64,000 bases of DNA from Schizochytrium sp. CCTCC M209059 (lineage: Eukaryota > Sar > Bigyra > Thraustochytrida > Thraustochytriidae), in NCBI GenBank assembly GCA_000818945.1, contig KN805378.1, positions 1 through 64,000 on the forward strand, written 5' to 3'. The position numbers and the translations under genes are program-made. The stretch's first letter is position 1. Each line of letters begins with the position of its first letter. The notes beneath the pieces are model-generated. The model worked only from the letters and a program-made list of their open reading frames with translations. It did not search any database and was not told the origin of the DNA. This document shows positions 19,103 to 28,600 of the stretch, one piece after another.

Positions 19103-19638
19103 TTAGAGCATGTCCTTCTTCTTCATGATGCCCGGCTTGTTGATGAGAGACTTGTGGATGTGTGGGATGACACCACCACCGGCGATGGTAGCCTTGATGA
19201 GCGTGTCGAGCTCCTCATCACCGCGAATGGCAAGCTGCAAGTGGCGCGGGGTGATACGCTTCACCTTGAGATCCTTGGACGCGTTTCCTGCGAGCTCCAG
19301 CACTTCGGCAGTCAGGTACTCGAGGATGGCCGCCGTGTACACAGCAGCGGTCGCACCGACGCGCTGCTTGAGAGCTATTTGTCACGTGTATAAGCGTTCA
19401 TTCAGTTCAATCCAGTTAGAGAGTGATTTTTTCCCATGGAAATTGCGCATTTGGCGCATTAAAGCAAGGCAAGAAAGGACAACAACGACTTACCGACACG
19501 CTGCTTGAGGAAACGGTGGACACGACCGACGGGGAACTGAAGACCGGCGCGCGAGCTACGAGACTGGGGCGTCTTCTTGGACGCGGGGGCCTTGCCGCCC
19601 TTGCCGCCCTTGCCACCTTTGCCGCCCTTGCCAGACAT
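19103..19638 (-). CDS. H2A.Z: Histone H2A.Z (two exons)
   Basis: Histone variant H2A.Z, placed in nucleosomes flanking promoters by SWR1-type remodellers. Exon 1 (19638-19494) encodes a glycine/lysine tail (GKGG repeats, acetylatable) and the start of the fold (GLQFPVGRVHRFLKQRV). Exon 2 (19374-19103) encodes RVGATAAVYTAAILEYL, NASKDLKVKRITPRHLQLAI and IATAGGG-type docking sequence (IKATIAGGGVIPHIHKSL), which are H2A.Z-specific rather than canonical H2A. Removal of the 119-base intron gives 138 residues with an L1 loop of the length usual for H2A.Z. Oddly, the DNA for LKQRV occurs on both sides of the intron, so the spliced loop reads LKQRVALKQRV. No canonical H2A or H2B gene is adjacent, as expected for a replication-independent variant. 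Confidence 0.93.
19375..19493 (-). other. Intron of H2A.Z
   Basis: A 119-base GT-AG intron with donor GTAAGT and acceptor AAATAG, containing CTCTAAC as a possible branch site. Exon sequence is duplicated on its two sides (see findings). Confidence 0.85.
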
Positions 19639-20413
19639 GGTTTCGCTCTGGGTTTGTTCTTGGCGCTACTCCTCCTGTTCATCAATTCGTTTTGTTCATT
19701 CGTTCAAGACGGCGCTGTCAGTATTCTGTTCCTCTCTCTCGCCTCCTCCGCCATTCCCGCTCGCTCTCGGCGGCCGCTAACGCGAAGCCAAGCAGACATC
19801 GGTCGCCATAAAGCCCGACGCGCTCGCCTCGTGGTCTCATTCATCCCGGTCGCACGAGTGTTCCACTTGCGCACGCCACACGCGGGTACGAGCGAACGAA
19901 GAGAGGGAGGGAAGCGAGAGCGGCTCGAGGCGCGCTCGCTCGCGAAGGGTCCGCGCGACCTGCGCCGCGCCGCGTCGCGAGAGCGAGCGAGACGGAGCGT
20001 CGCGCTTCACGCACCTGGTCTCGGGCTTCTTTCTGCTCGTTCTGGTTTTGTTTTTCTTTCTTCTTTCCGCGCCGCGCAAGTGGGCTATCTGCGCGCTACA
20101 AGTGAAACTCTCGCGCATCGCGGCACTTACTCTGCCATTCTCCACTTCCGCAAGCCCAGGTTAACCCACTTGCGGCCAGCCTGCCTGGTTTTTTTCCCGT
20201 CCCTGCTCCCGCGCTAACTAACCACCGTTTACAATAGGTTACAAATAGGAGGTGCTACTGGGCCAACTGCTGAAGGAGGCGAGGGAAAAAAAAAAATTAG
20301 GGCCCCTCGTAGAGAGCCGACTATCCCGAAAATACAAGAACTGCTCGACGCTTGACTTTCAAGTTCAACTTGCGTACTACCGGTTAGGCCTATTATACGG
20401 TCGTCCCATTTTT
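19639..20413. promoter_or_regulatory. Upstream region of H2A.Z
   Basis: A 775-base region 5' of H2A.Z and 3' of the PLP decarboxylase. It carries several copies of a CGCAAGTGG-type element between 20075 and 20177, also found upstream of SEH1, RPA12 and eIF4G. A TAGGCCTA palindrome lies at 20385. The long open frame across part of this region is judged a GC-bias artefact. Confidence 0.5.
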
Positions 20414-21853
20414 TCACTCGCGACATTTCCACTGGCGCACAGAGTCGCGGACGGGCTGCACATCCTGGATCTGGCGGAACGTCAGAGCCTCGTCAGCACC
20501 GTGAAAGACAAAGACCTGAGGTCCTTGTCGACTGCAGTGAGTTGTCCGAATGCTCAAAGCGTTTCCACCGACATCAGCGAGCGCGACAATGTCTCCGACC
20601 TCGAGAGGTGCGATCTTGGCGTCGCGAACGACCACGTCGCCTGCAAAACACAGGGGGCCGGCAATATCCGTCGGCACGCGCTCGTTTTCGGGAACTTTTT
20701 TCTGTTCACCTGTAGGCGAAAAGGCAAACACACGATGGTGCACAAAGGTTTCAGGGCAGTAGCAAGCGCGCATAAACACATCCGAGCCCGCGTGAATCAG
20801 TGCGATGCGGCCGCCATCGTAGGACTTTGTGTACTCAACGCGAGAGGCCAGCAGAGCGAATTTGTGCTGGGCAGCGGCGCCAAATTCGGTAACAACGCGG
20901 TCAAAGACATTGTCAGCGAAAATCTCAGGCACATCCTTGCGCAAAGCCGCAGCATACGGTGCAAAGTCGGAAAGCTGCTGAGCCACGTTAAAGTTGACAG
21001 CCAGGCCGCCACCCATGTCGAGCGTGCGAATGCGTCGCTCGCCAGCGCGTTCATTGATCTCAAGCGCAAAGTCAACGGCGGTGCGCACGCCTGCTACTAG
21101 TTGATCCAGTCCCATGCCACCTGAGCCAGTGTGCACGTGAACGCCGTTGATCCACGGACAGGCGACGACGCGTGCCAAGAGTGACTCGCGCTCTTGACCT
21201 GTTTTTTGCAGGGGTACGCCGAACTTGGACTTGCCCGTCGATACGCTAAATGCAGCAATGGTGCCAGCGCCCACGAGAGGATTCACCCGGATGCCCACAA
21301 TGGACGACGGCGTAAGGCTGACGCGACCCGAGGCGAGAATAGCCTCGACACGCGCAAGCTCCTGGAGATTATCCATGTTCAGATGCACGCCCTTGCGCAG
21401 CGCAAACTCGATCTCAGCGGCTGTCTTGCAAGGGCTGTCAAAAACAACACGATCTGGCGCAAAGCCAATGTCGAGCGAATGCACCACCTCGGAGATGGAC
21501 GCGCACTCTGCGCCATGTCCGAGCTCACAAGCACGTCGCAAAAAGTACTCGAGAGGATTGGCCTTGACAGCGCAGGCGTGCATAAAGTGGTTCTCCTTGA
21601 AGGTTTCCTCGCGCATGTGCGCAAGATTGGCTTCCCAGGTGTCTCCGTCGTACAGGAAGGCAAAAGGTTTCTTTTGGACCTCGGCCTCGAGTGCCTCGAG
21701 CGTCAAAGGAGCTTCGCCGCCATCGCTACTTGCGCTCTCTTGCGCGCCCACCTCTTGCACGCCCACCGTGCCGAGAAGGCCTTGCTGCGCCGCGGCCTTG
21801 ATCGCCGCCACTTGTCTCGCCGTCAGCGGCTCGTCTTCGGTCTTGGGCGCCAT
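20414..21853 (-). CDS. PLP-dependent decarboxylase, LysA/ODC-like fold type III
   Basis: A 479-residue member of the alanine-racemase-fold decarboxylases (diaminopimelate, ornithine/arginine and carboxynorspermidine decarboxylases). The PLP lysine is in ACAVKANP (about Lys97). It also has HVHTGSGG, the glycine-rich phosphate loop LDMGGGLAVNF, the cysteine block GPLCFAGD and a C-terminal YxxF-like segment. Diaminopimelate decarboxylases usually read CES(G/S)D and ornithine decarboxylases CDxxD at the cysteine block. Here it is CFAGD, so the substrate cannot be assigned. The first 60 residues are an extra acidic, Gln/Ala-rich N-terminus with no clear targeting signal. The ATG at 21853 is the first in frame. 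A cytosolic amino-acid or polyamine role is plausible. Confidence 0.75.
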   Translation of the reverse strand: MAPKTEDEPLTARQVAAIKAAAQQGLLGTVGVQEVGAQESASSDGGEAPLTLEALEAEVQKKPFAFLYDGDTWEANLAHMREETFKENHFMHACAVKANPLEYFLRRACELGHGAECASISEVVHSLDIGFAPDRVVFDSPCKTAAEIEFALRKGVHLNMDNLQELARVEAILASGRVSLTPSSIVGIRVNPLVGAGTIAAFSVSTGKSKFGVPLQKTGQERESLLARVVACPWINGVHVHTGSGGMGLDQLVAGVRTAVDFALEINERAGERRIRTLDMGGGLAVNFNVAQQLSDFAPYAAALRKDVPEIFADNVFDRVVTEFGAAAQHKFALLASRVEYTKSYDGGRIALIHAGSDVFMRACYCPETFVHHRVFAFSPTGEQKKVPENERVPTDIAGPLCFAGDVVVRDAKIAPLEVGDIVALADVGGNALSIRTTHCSRQGPQVFVFHGADEALTFRQIQDVQPVRDSVRQWKCRE

Positions 21854-22541
21854 CGGCAGCGAGATCAACGAGCTCTCCCTTGCAGCGCAGATGTCGAGTC
21901 TCCCTCGTGTCTGTCTACCTTGCTGCGCGTCGGAGCGCGTGTCTCTGCTTTGCCTTGCTGCGTCGCGGCGTCGCCGTCTTTATGCACGACCAGCTTGCTT
22001 GAACCAGCCCAAGGACTCGGATGAGCTGATAATCTGCGTTCCGGCACCGGCGAAATCGGGGAAATCCATGCTCCGTCGGAGCCGCCCTCCGCAGCCGTCC
22101 GAGACCAATGGATGGTCGACCTTGGAGAACGCCGGCGATCTTTGAGGTGTTTTCGCAAAGGATGGCCCGAAGGATCGGGAAGGCACCTTCGTTTCGCTTG
22201 TTCGTTAATTTCGTTATCGTTTCGCCATTTGCAATGATGATGAGGAAAAAAGCGCCAAGCCTTGTTGGCAGACACGATGGGCAGCTTCGGGGGAAAGAAT
22301 AAACACGAATGCCTGCGCCGGGCACAAGCGCGTGATTAATCTTGTCCTTCTATCGGCACGTATTGTAAGGCGAATTTGCCATGCCATGAAAACGCATGTT
22401 TGTGATGCTTGGAAAACATGTTCTGCCCTTGCAAAGGAATCTGGCGGATCTGAACCCTCGGTTGGGGTCTCGGAATGCCTGCACAAAAAAAAGTTTGCAG
22501 CTGACAGCATCTTCAGAGATAATATAGAAAAAATATACAAG
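21854..22541. other. Intergenic region
   Basis: Promoter side of the PLP decarboxylase and 3' side of the pseudokinase gene, both on the minus strand. It is moderately AT-rich toward the right. No gene, RNA or conspicuous repeat was recognised. Confidence 0.4.
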
Positions 22542-25250
22542 TTACTCCCTGCAATCGTGTGGGGTCTTGGCCAAAAGCAGACGCTTGGCGCAGGCAACAA
22601 AGTAATCGCCGGGGAATCGCTCATAGGCTCGCTCAACAGCGAGTTCCAGGCCAAGCGGACGAGGACAATCCATGGCTAAGAACGTGCGATAGTATCGCGA
22701 CACGAGCTGGCACGCAAACGATTGCAAACGTTCGTTCTGCAGATGAAACTCCATTGCTGCGAGTATGGCGTGCTCGAGCTGCATCGAAACAAGTTCACGC
22801 CGTACTCTGAAGCCACACAATACGCCGCACGCGGCCTCTTGAACGCCCGCCTTGTCGCGATGAGCATGCATTGCAGCAAGAATAGAGCGTGCAGCCCCGG
22901 CGTTGAACAAACGCTCCTCAGAGATTCCCTCGTGTATAAGGTTCCAGAGTGCCGAGCACGCTGATTGTTGGAGAGCTGAATTCATAAGATGGCCATTCAT
23001 GGCCATGACGACTTCTGTTCCAATGCCTAGGTCTACGCCAATTCCTTTTGCGATTCTCGAATTTGCTGAGAGGTTCCACACCACGCAGCACGCATTTTCG
23101 AGGACGTCTGCATTTCCCATGTGAAACCTTATGCCCACAATAAGGTCGACGCCCAACGAAAAATCAAAGTGAAAGACGTCTCGGTTGCTCAAATTCTCGA
23201 AGGTAAGATTCTGTATGGCTCCGAATGCCTCTGTAAGCAAATCTGGATTTTCGGGATGGGCGCGAATAACGTTCACGATAAGCTTGCAAGCCTCAAGCTC
23301 CTCGCCAAGTAACGACGTGACAGACGAGCCTGCGAATGCACACGACTTGATCACTCGACAGACTGCTGTATGCATATCCGCAGAATACTCTGTTGTGTCG
23401 AGACGACTCATCAGCAGAGGTCCAAGTTCGTGCTCAAGTATCGTGGCGGAACGAAAATCAGTGGAACCTTCCCCAGTGAGGGCAATGCCAAGCGCCCAGA
23501 GCGCATTTATGATAATTTGTGGATCGGCGGTGTCATCTTCTAGCAGTCGTTTGACGTAGAGAGTAATCCCACATGACCTTGCCTCTGCGCGAGCGATACC
23601 AGATTGAAATTTTGCGTGTTCTTCCAGAAGAGCGCTACGAAGAAGAAAAGTTGTTTGCAGCGACTTTCCTTTGTCGTGTTCCTCATCAAGATCACGGATT
23701 AGACCCTGAACCAGCTCGCGAGTTACGCGATAATCGTCTTTGCTACAGTCACGCTGCTGGAAAACGGATACGAGACTGCGCACAAGGCGACTCGACCGTC
23801 GACGACTCCCACTCCGCCCCTCCAGCATCGACGCAACCTCGTCCGAGCGTGGACGATCACCGGCCGCGTAGCTCCAGCATGCTTGCATCGCCTCAGCTCC
23901 GACCGACCCAAACCTTGCCCCATCTACAATGCTGGGTCGCTCCCCGCGTACAATACGCATCGCGAGATCGCCTGACTGCGAGTCCCCATTCGACAAGACA
24001 GGCCTCTCTTCATGGTGTATCTCCCACATCAGCATGCCCATCGCGTACACATCGACCTGCGAGTTCCACCGATGAGGCGCCAGCAGGATCTCTGGAGCCT
24101 TGTATATCAAGGTTGCCGGGTCGTCAATCTCGTCCTCGGTGCATCGTGAACCGCCGAAGCCCGTCAGCTTCACCGTGCCGAGATCGCGATTCAGCATCAC
24201 ATTACAAGGCCGAAGCGCTCCGTGCACCACTCCCTCACCATGCAGATAAACAAGTCCTCGAGTCACGCCACGAAGGATGGTCAACTTCTCCTCATTCGAC
24301 ATTGCAGGTAAGTCGTCGCTGTCTCTATCTCTGTCGCTGCACAAGAGCGCGGAAAGCGCCATGTCTGTCGGCTCCACCACCAAGCTCAAGCCTGTGTCGA
24401 GCATGCACGCCCCGAAAAGCCCGACAATGTTCGGGTGCTCCAACTTGCGCCACTCCTCGATCTCACAAATGATCGCGCGTTGCTGCTTTTGGCTCTTGAT
24501 GCTTCGTCGTTGCAGTTCCACTTGCACTTCTACCGTGCCCTCGTTGCACCACGTGCCTCTGCTCGCAGCCTCGTCGATTGCTGTGATTTCGTCACGGTCG
24601 ACTCCCGTCGTTATAAACATGCGAAAGAGCTTTGACATCAAATGCTTTACTGCGCGTCGATGCTTTCGAGATCCTGTCCTGCCATCCACGATAGCGCCTA
24701 GATCGACGTTGAAATTCCTCTGAATCATGGCGAGGACAATTCGCTCGGGATCTTCGAGAAGTGCGCTGGATTCCACCAAAGACTCGAGAATTGCCACGAG
24801 CTCGCTTCGAGCTCGTTCTTCTTCCTCTTCGTCGTCCTCCTCTCTCTGGACCTTTTCGTCGTGACGTCCCGCAGCACTGTCGTCATAGACTGGAGTGCGA
24901 TGCTCGCGATTGCTGTTCGAAAGCTCACACGACTTGAGGCAGCTTTGCGCCAGCGCCTCCGCGTCTGCCAGTGCTTGGCGAAGCGTCCCGGTTTGAAGGA
25001 GGACCCACGCTTTTGCCGGGGCGGCACGTGTAAAGTCTCCGATAAAGGGCTGAAGCGAGTCGGCAATCCTGCGCAGATACGACTCGATTTGTACGAGATC
25101 GACCCCGTCTTTGCGCAGCTCTTCGTGATGCGAAGCGAGGTCGAGGAGGGTCGTCTTCAGCACGCTCGCGCCCTTCTTGCAAGTGAGTGCATCGTCTAGC
25201 TTTGCTGCGATCTCGCGAGCGAGCTGCTGTATGACCGTCAGACTCGCCAT
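22542..25250 (-). CDS. Pseudokinase with armadillo repeats
   Basis: A 902-residue protein in three parts. Residues about 1-115 are amphipathic helices (IQQLAREIAAKLDDAL, QIESYLRRIADSLQPF) resembling the helical bundles that precede kinase domains in MLKL/HeLo and plant MCA-type proteins. Residues about 220-490 are a tyrosine-kinase-like fold (LEHPNIVGLFGACM, YKAPEILL, DVYAMGMLMWEI). All three catalytic positions are lost: the beta-3 lysine is Gln (VEVQ, about 242), HRDLKPxN is HGALRPCN (about 340) and DFG is GFG (about 363). Residues about 540-870 are armadillo/HEAT repeats (AFGAIQNLTFENLS, CCVVWNLSANSRIA, ACSALWNLIHEG). The chosen ATG at 25250 has a GCCATGG context; an in-frame ATG at 25463 would add 71 residues of low-complexity sequence. 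It is divergent from CFAP57. Likely a signalling scaffold rather than an enzyme. Confidence 0.8.
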   Translation of the reverse strand: MASLTVIQQLAREIAAKLDDALTCKKGASVLKTTLLDLASHHEELRKDGVDLVQIESYLRRIADSLQPFIGDFTRAAPAKAWVLLQTGTLRQALADAEALAQSCLKSCELSNSNREHRTPVYDDSAAGRHDEKVQREEDDEEEEERARSELVAILESLVESSALLEDPERIVLAMIQRNFNVDLGAIVDGRTGSRKHRRAVKHLMSKLFRMFITTGVDRDEITAIDEAASRGTWCNEGTVEVQVELQRRSIKSQKQQRAIICEIEEWRKLEHPNIVGLFGACMLDTGLSLVVEPTDMALSALLCSDRDRDSDDLPAMSNEEKLTILRGVTRGLVYLHGEGVVHGALRPCNVMLNRDLGTVKLTGFGGSRCTEDEIDDPATLIYKAPEILLAPHRWNSQVDVYAMGMLMWEIHHEERPVLSNGDSQSGDLAMRIVRGERPSIVDGARFGSVGAEAMQACWSYAAGDRPRSDEVASMLEGRSGSRRRSSRLVRSLVSVFQQRDCSKDDYRVTRELVQGLIRDLDEEHDKGKSLQTTFLLRSALLEEHAKFQSGIARAEARSCGITLYVKRLLEDDTADPQIIINALWALGIALTGEGSTDFRSATILEHELGPLLMSRLDTTEYSADMHTAVCRVIKSCAFAGSSVTSLLGEELEACKLIVNVIRAHPENPDLLTEAFGAIQNLTFENLSNRDVFHFDFSLGVDLIVGIRFHMGNADVLENACCVVWNLSANSRIAKGIGVDLGIGTEVVMAMNGHLMNSALQQSACSALWNLIHEGISEERLFNAGAARSILAAMHAHRDKAGVQEAACGVLCGFRVRRELVSMQLEHAILAAMEFHLQNERLQSFACQLVSRYYRTFLAMDCPRPLGLELAVERAYERFPGDYFVACAKRLLLAKTPHDCRE

Positions 25251-25610
25251 GGCCCCGTGACGCTCCGCGCTCACCCCTCGCTGCCGTCGTGGTAGCGAGC
25301 GTAGAGACTTTGCCGTGTGAAGACCCGAGCATTCCGACGTGCACGCGCGTGCACGCGCGTCCTGTTCGCGGAAAAAAAGAGAAGAAAAAGAAATCGTGGC
25401 TGAGAAAAACGGACCCTCAATTGGGGCACCTGAAAAAAGCTGCTCTTCGATTCTCTCCACCATCTCGAAGAAGAGCCCATCGTTCGGATGGAGAGATGCC
25501 CAAGTCGCTCTACCGAGGCGTCAACATTACGTATTGTGGTAAACCTAACCATATCGAACATTAACTCATGCCCATGGCATACGTACAACAAATGACCTGA
25601 GACTAACAGT
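25251..25610. promoter_or_regulatory. Divergent promoter of pseudokinase and CFAP57
   Basis: A 360-base head-to-head spacer. Part of it could be extra N-terminal coding sequence of the pseudokinase if its upstream ATG (25463) is used. A purine-rich stretch lies at 25370-25395. Confidence 0.4.
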
Positions 25611-28600
25611 ATGAGTACACACCTTCTCAACGGCTACGCGGTGCGACTTTGCACTTTCTCGACCAAAGTGCCGGAATGCGAATCGACGAAAGACGAACAA
25701 ACGCTAGCGCGCGAGAGCTCGTCTCGCGCTGTGCACGATCGACGCAGTCTCGATCTCGCGTCGACGAATAAAATGACGCGCAATGAAGATGGCGATGAGG
25801 CTGATGTGCTCACGCACGACGGTCTCTTGGGTAAAGAGGACTTCACCGAGAGCACCGTCGCAGCATCAAGGATTAGCGGCGGCGGCGGCGGCAATGGTGG
25901 CGGCGGTGCTGACAGCCATGATGCTCACAAGCACTGCAAGCCGGAAGATGTCCGTACGTCCATCAGCATGGAGGCCTCGATTGGCATTTCGGGTTCCATT
26001 CGCGACACCGTATGCTATCTAAATGAGCGTGAAATCGCATTTCCTGTTGGCAAACGCGTGGCCTACGCCAACACCGAAACGCGCGTAATGAGCTTTCTCC
26101 AGCTCCGAGCCAAAGTTACAGCCATGTGTGTCTCCCCGGACCGCCTTGCACTTGCCGTTGCCTACGCCAACGACGAGGCTGGCGCTGCTTGTGTCATTGC
26201 AATCTTTCATGTCGCCACACAAAAGCTGCTGCGCGAGCTGCGACCGACCGCTTGTATCGGCGAAGTTGTCTCAATGTGTTTTTCGGGTGACTCAAAGTTC
26301 CTCTTTACGAGCATTGGTGCCCCGCGCCACGAAGTCTTTTACTGGAAGTGGGACGCGGAGAAGCTTATTGCGAAATCCAAGTGTCCCACCCACGCAACGC
26401 GTGTCCGCTTTCATCCCACCGACAACTCGGTCGTATCCGTGTCAGGTCCTGGATTTTTCCGCTTGTGGAAGCTCGGATCGAACTGCCAACTCAAGTTGCA
26501 GCCCACCATGCAGCCAAAACTCGAAGCAGAGCAAGTCCTTGTCGACCACGCCTGGTTCGACGAAAACACTTTAATTACTCTGCACGAGCGCGGTGAGTGC
26601 ACAGTCTTTACGGCCGATGCCTCGGCAGCAACGCAGACACGATGTATGAAGCTTGTCGCCGTGCAAAATATTCGGCTCGAAACTCGTGATGAGGCGGAAT
26701 ATCTTCGTGCCGAGGTGATCGCCATCCACGAGCGCGGCTTCGTCGTGGGTGGCAACAACGGAATGCTCTGCGCTTTCGAAGAGACCACCGAGGGACAGGA
26801 AGAACCTTTTATGTGTGTGAAAACCTTTCAGACAGCTCAAAAGGAAACCCTGGTCAGCATCGCCATCTCCCCTCTTGCAGACACCCTCGTCTGCTGCACG
26901 CGCTGCAATTCCCTCTTGCAATTTCCGCTTGGAAATGTCGACATCATTCTCGAGAACGAAGACCCCTTCAAACCCTTTCCCTTTGTGCAACATCGCGGAC
27001 CCGTCACTGTCATGGACGTCTGTCTTGGTCCGCGCCCTCTGCTCGCGACGGCCGGGCCAGACAAAATGCTACGCATCGTCAATTTCGAGACGCTCGAGTG
27101 CGAAATCGAACACCACCTTACGCCCGGGTTCGGGGACCCAGTCTCTGTCGCCCTCCATCCAAATGGCTCGCTGCTTGCTATTGGCTTCAAGGAGCATGTG
27201 CGAATGTACGATCTCATCTTAGGTAAATTACGGGAAAAGGGCTGCATCTACCTCAAGACCTGCACCTTTGTATGTTTCAGTCACGGCGGACAGTATCTTA
27301 TATGCAGCACAAATTTGAGCATCAACCTGTACGGCACATACTCAGCCTCGCTGCTGCGCACCTTTCCTGAGCATCTCGGCAAGGTACAGGATGCCATTTT
27401 CAACAGTAGCGACACGGTTCTTGCGTCTGTCGCCATCGACGGTACTGTCATGACAAGACGCGTCGTTAATGGTGCGCGCGTCGACGGTCTCAGTGCCTCA
27501 TTCGAGACCTGCCAGCTCTTGTCGATCGCAACCGATGCTGACGCCGAACGTGCAGTCGTCGCCGGATCCGACGGTTCGCTGCGGGAGATTGTCGGTGGAG
27601 CAGAAACCATGCAGGTTTTTGCCAGTGATCCTGAAAAGGGCCTCCCCCCTGAACAAGCAGCGCAGAACGCAGACTGTCAACCAGGACAGAGTCATCCTGG
27701 CGAGGACGTAAGTTGGAAAAGGCGCATGTCCACGACGGAAGAGGTTATCACAAGCCTTCTCTTGAGCGTCGATGAGACCGCGCTCTTTGCAGGGACCTCT
27801 ACTGGGGATATTCGCGTGTATCGATACCCGCTCAGCGTGTACCGTGGCGAATACGAACGGCTTGCATCGCACGGTGATGCCGTAACGCGTCTCCGCCGAT
27901 CCTTTGACGGTCGCTTCCTCTTTTCCAGTGCTCGCGATGGCACATGCTTTATCCAAAGACTCCATTTGAGTTTTCCGGGGGCTTCCGAGGACGAAATTAA
28001 GCTCTTGAACTTGCGCCAGGGCATGAAAAACGAAGTCAGCTTGTGGAGGAACGACGCCGATTCCGTTCTCGTCTCGCATCGCGAGTGGATCGACAATCTG
28101 AAAGCTGTAGAGGATGCCAAGAAAGAGATTCAGAGTGCCATCGCCGCACACGAGTACGCAATGCACCTCAAAGACAACGAGTGGATGGAATCTGTGCGTA
28201 ACGCGAGGTCCGAGTCCGCCAAAGCGGTTTCCAAGGAACGAGCTCGCTACGACGAACTTCAGCAGCGCCACGAGCAGTTTGTCCAAAAGCACATGGAAGA
28301 AAAACAGCGTCTCGAGGCGAGTCGTGTTGGGACTGCGCAAACCATCGAAAACGAATACGAAAAACGTCTCGGTGACGCGCTACGACGTGTTGATGAACGA
28401 ACGGAGGCCATCGAAAACTTGCGTCAGCGTACCGATGAAATACTTGTTGCCCAGGAAACCAAGCACATTGAGGAGATCGAGGTCTTAAAACGGTCTCTTG
28501 GCGACCAGATTCAGCAGCTCCGAAAAGAAGTTGACCAGCTCGAGCGAGAGCTCACAATGGAACGCGAGCGCCATGCTGAGACGGTCTCGCAGCAGCAGCA

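Noticed and set aside
19423..20217. 264-codon plus-strand frame upstream of H2A.Z
   Set aside because: It overlaps H2A.Z exon 1 on the opposite strand and otherwise covers promoter-like DNA; Arg/Ala/Leu bias without motifs.
23573..24472. 299-codon plus-strand frame opposite the pseudokinase
   Set aside because: It overlaps the pseudokinase domain on the other strand and gives Ser/Pro/Arg-rich sequence without structure.
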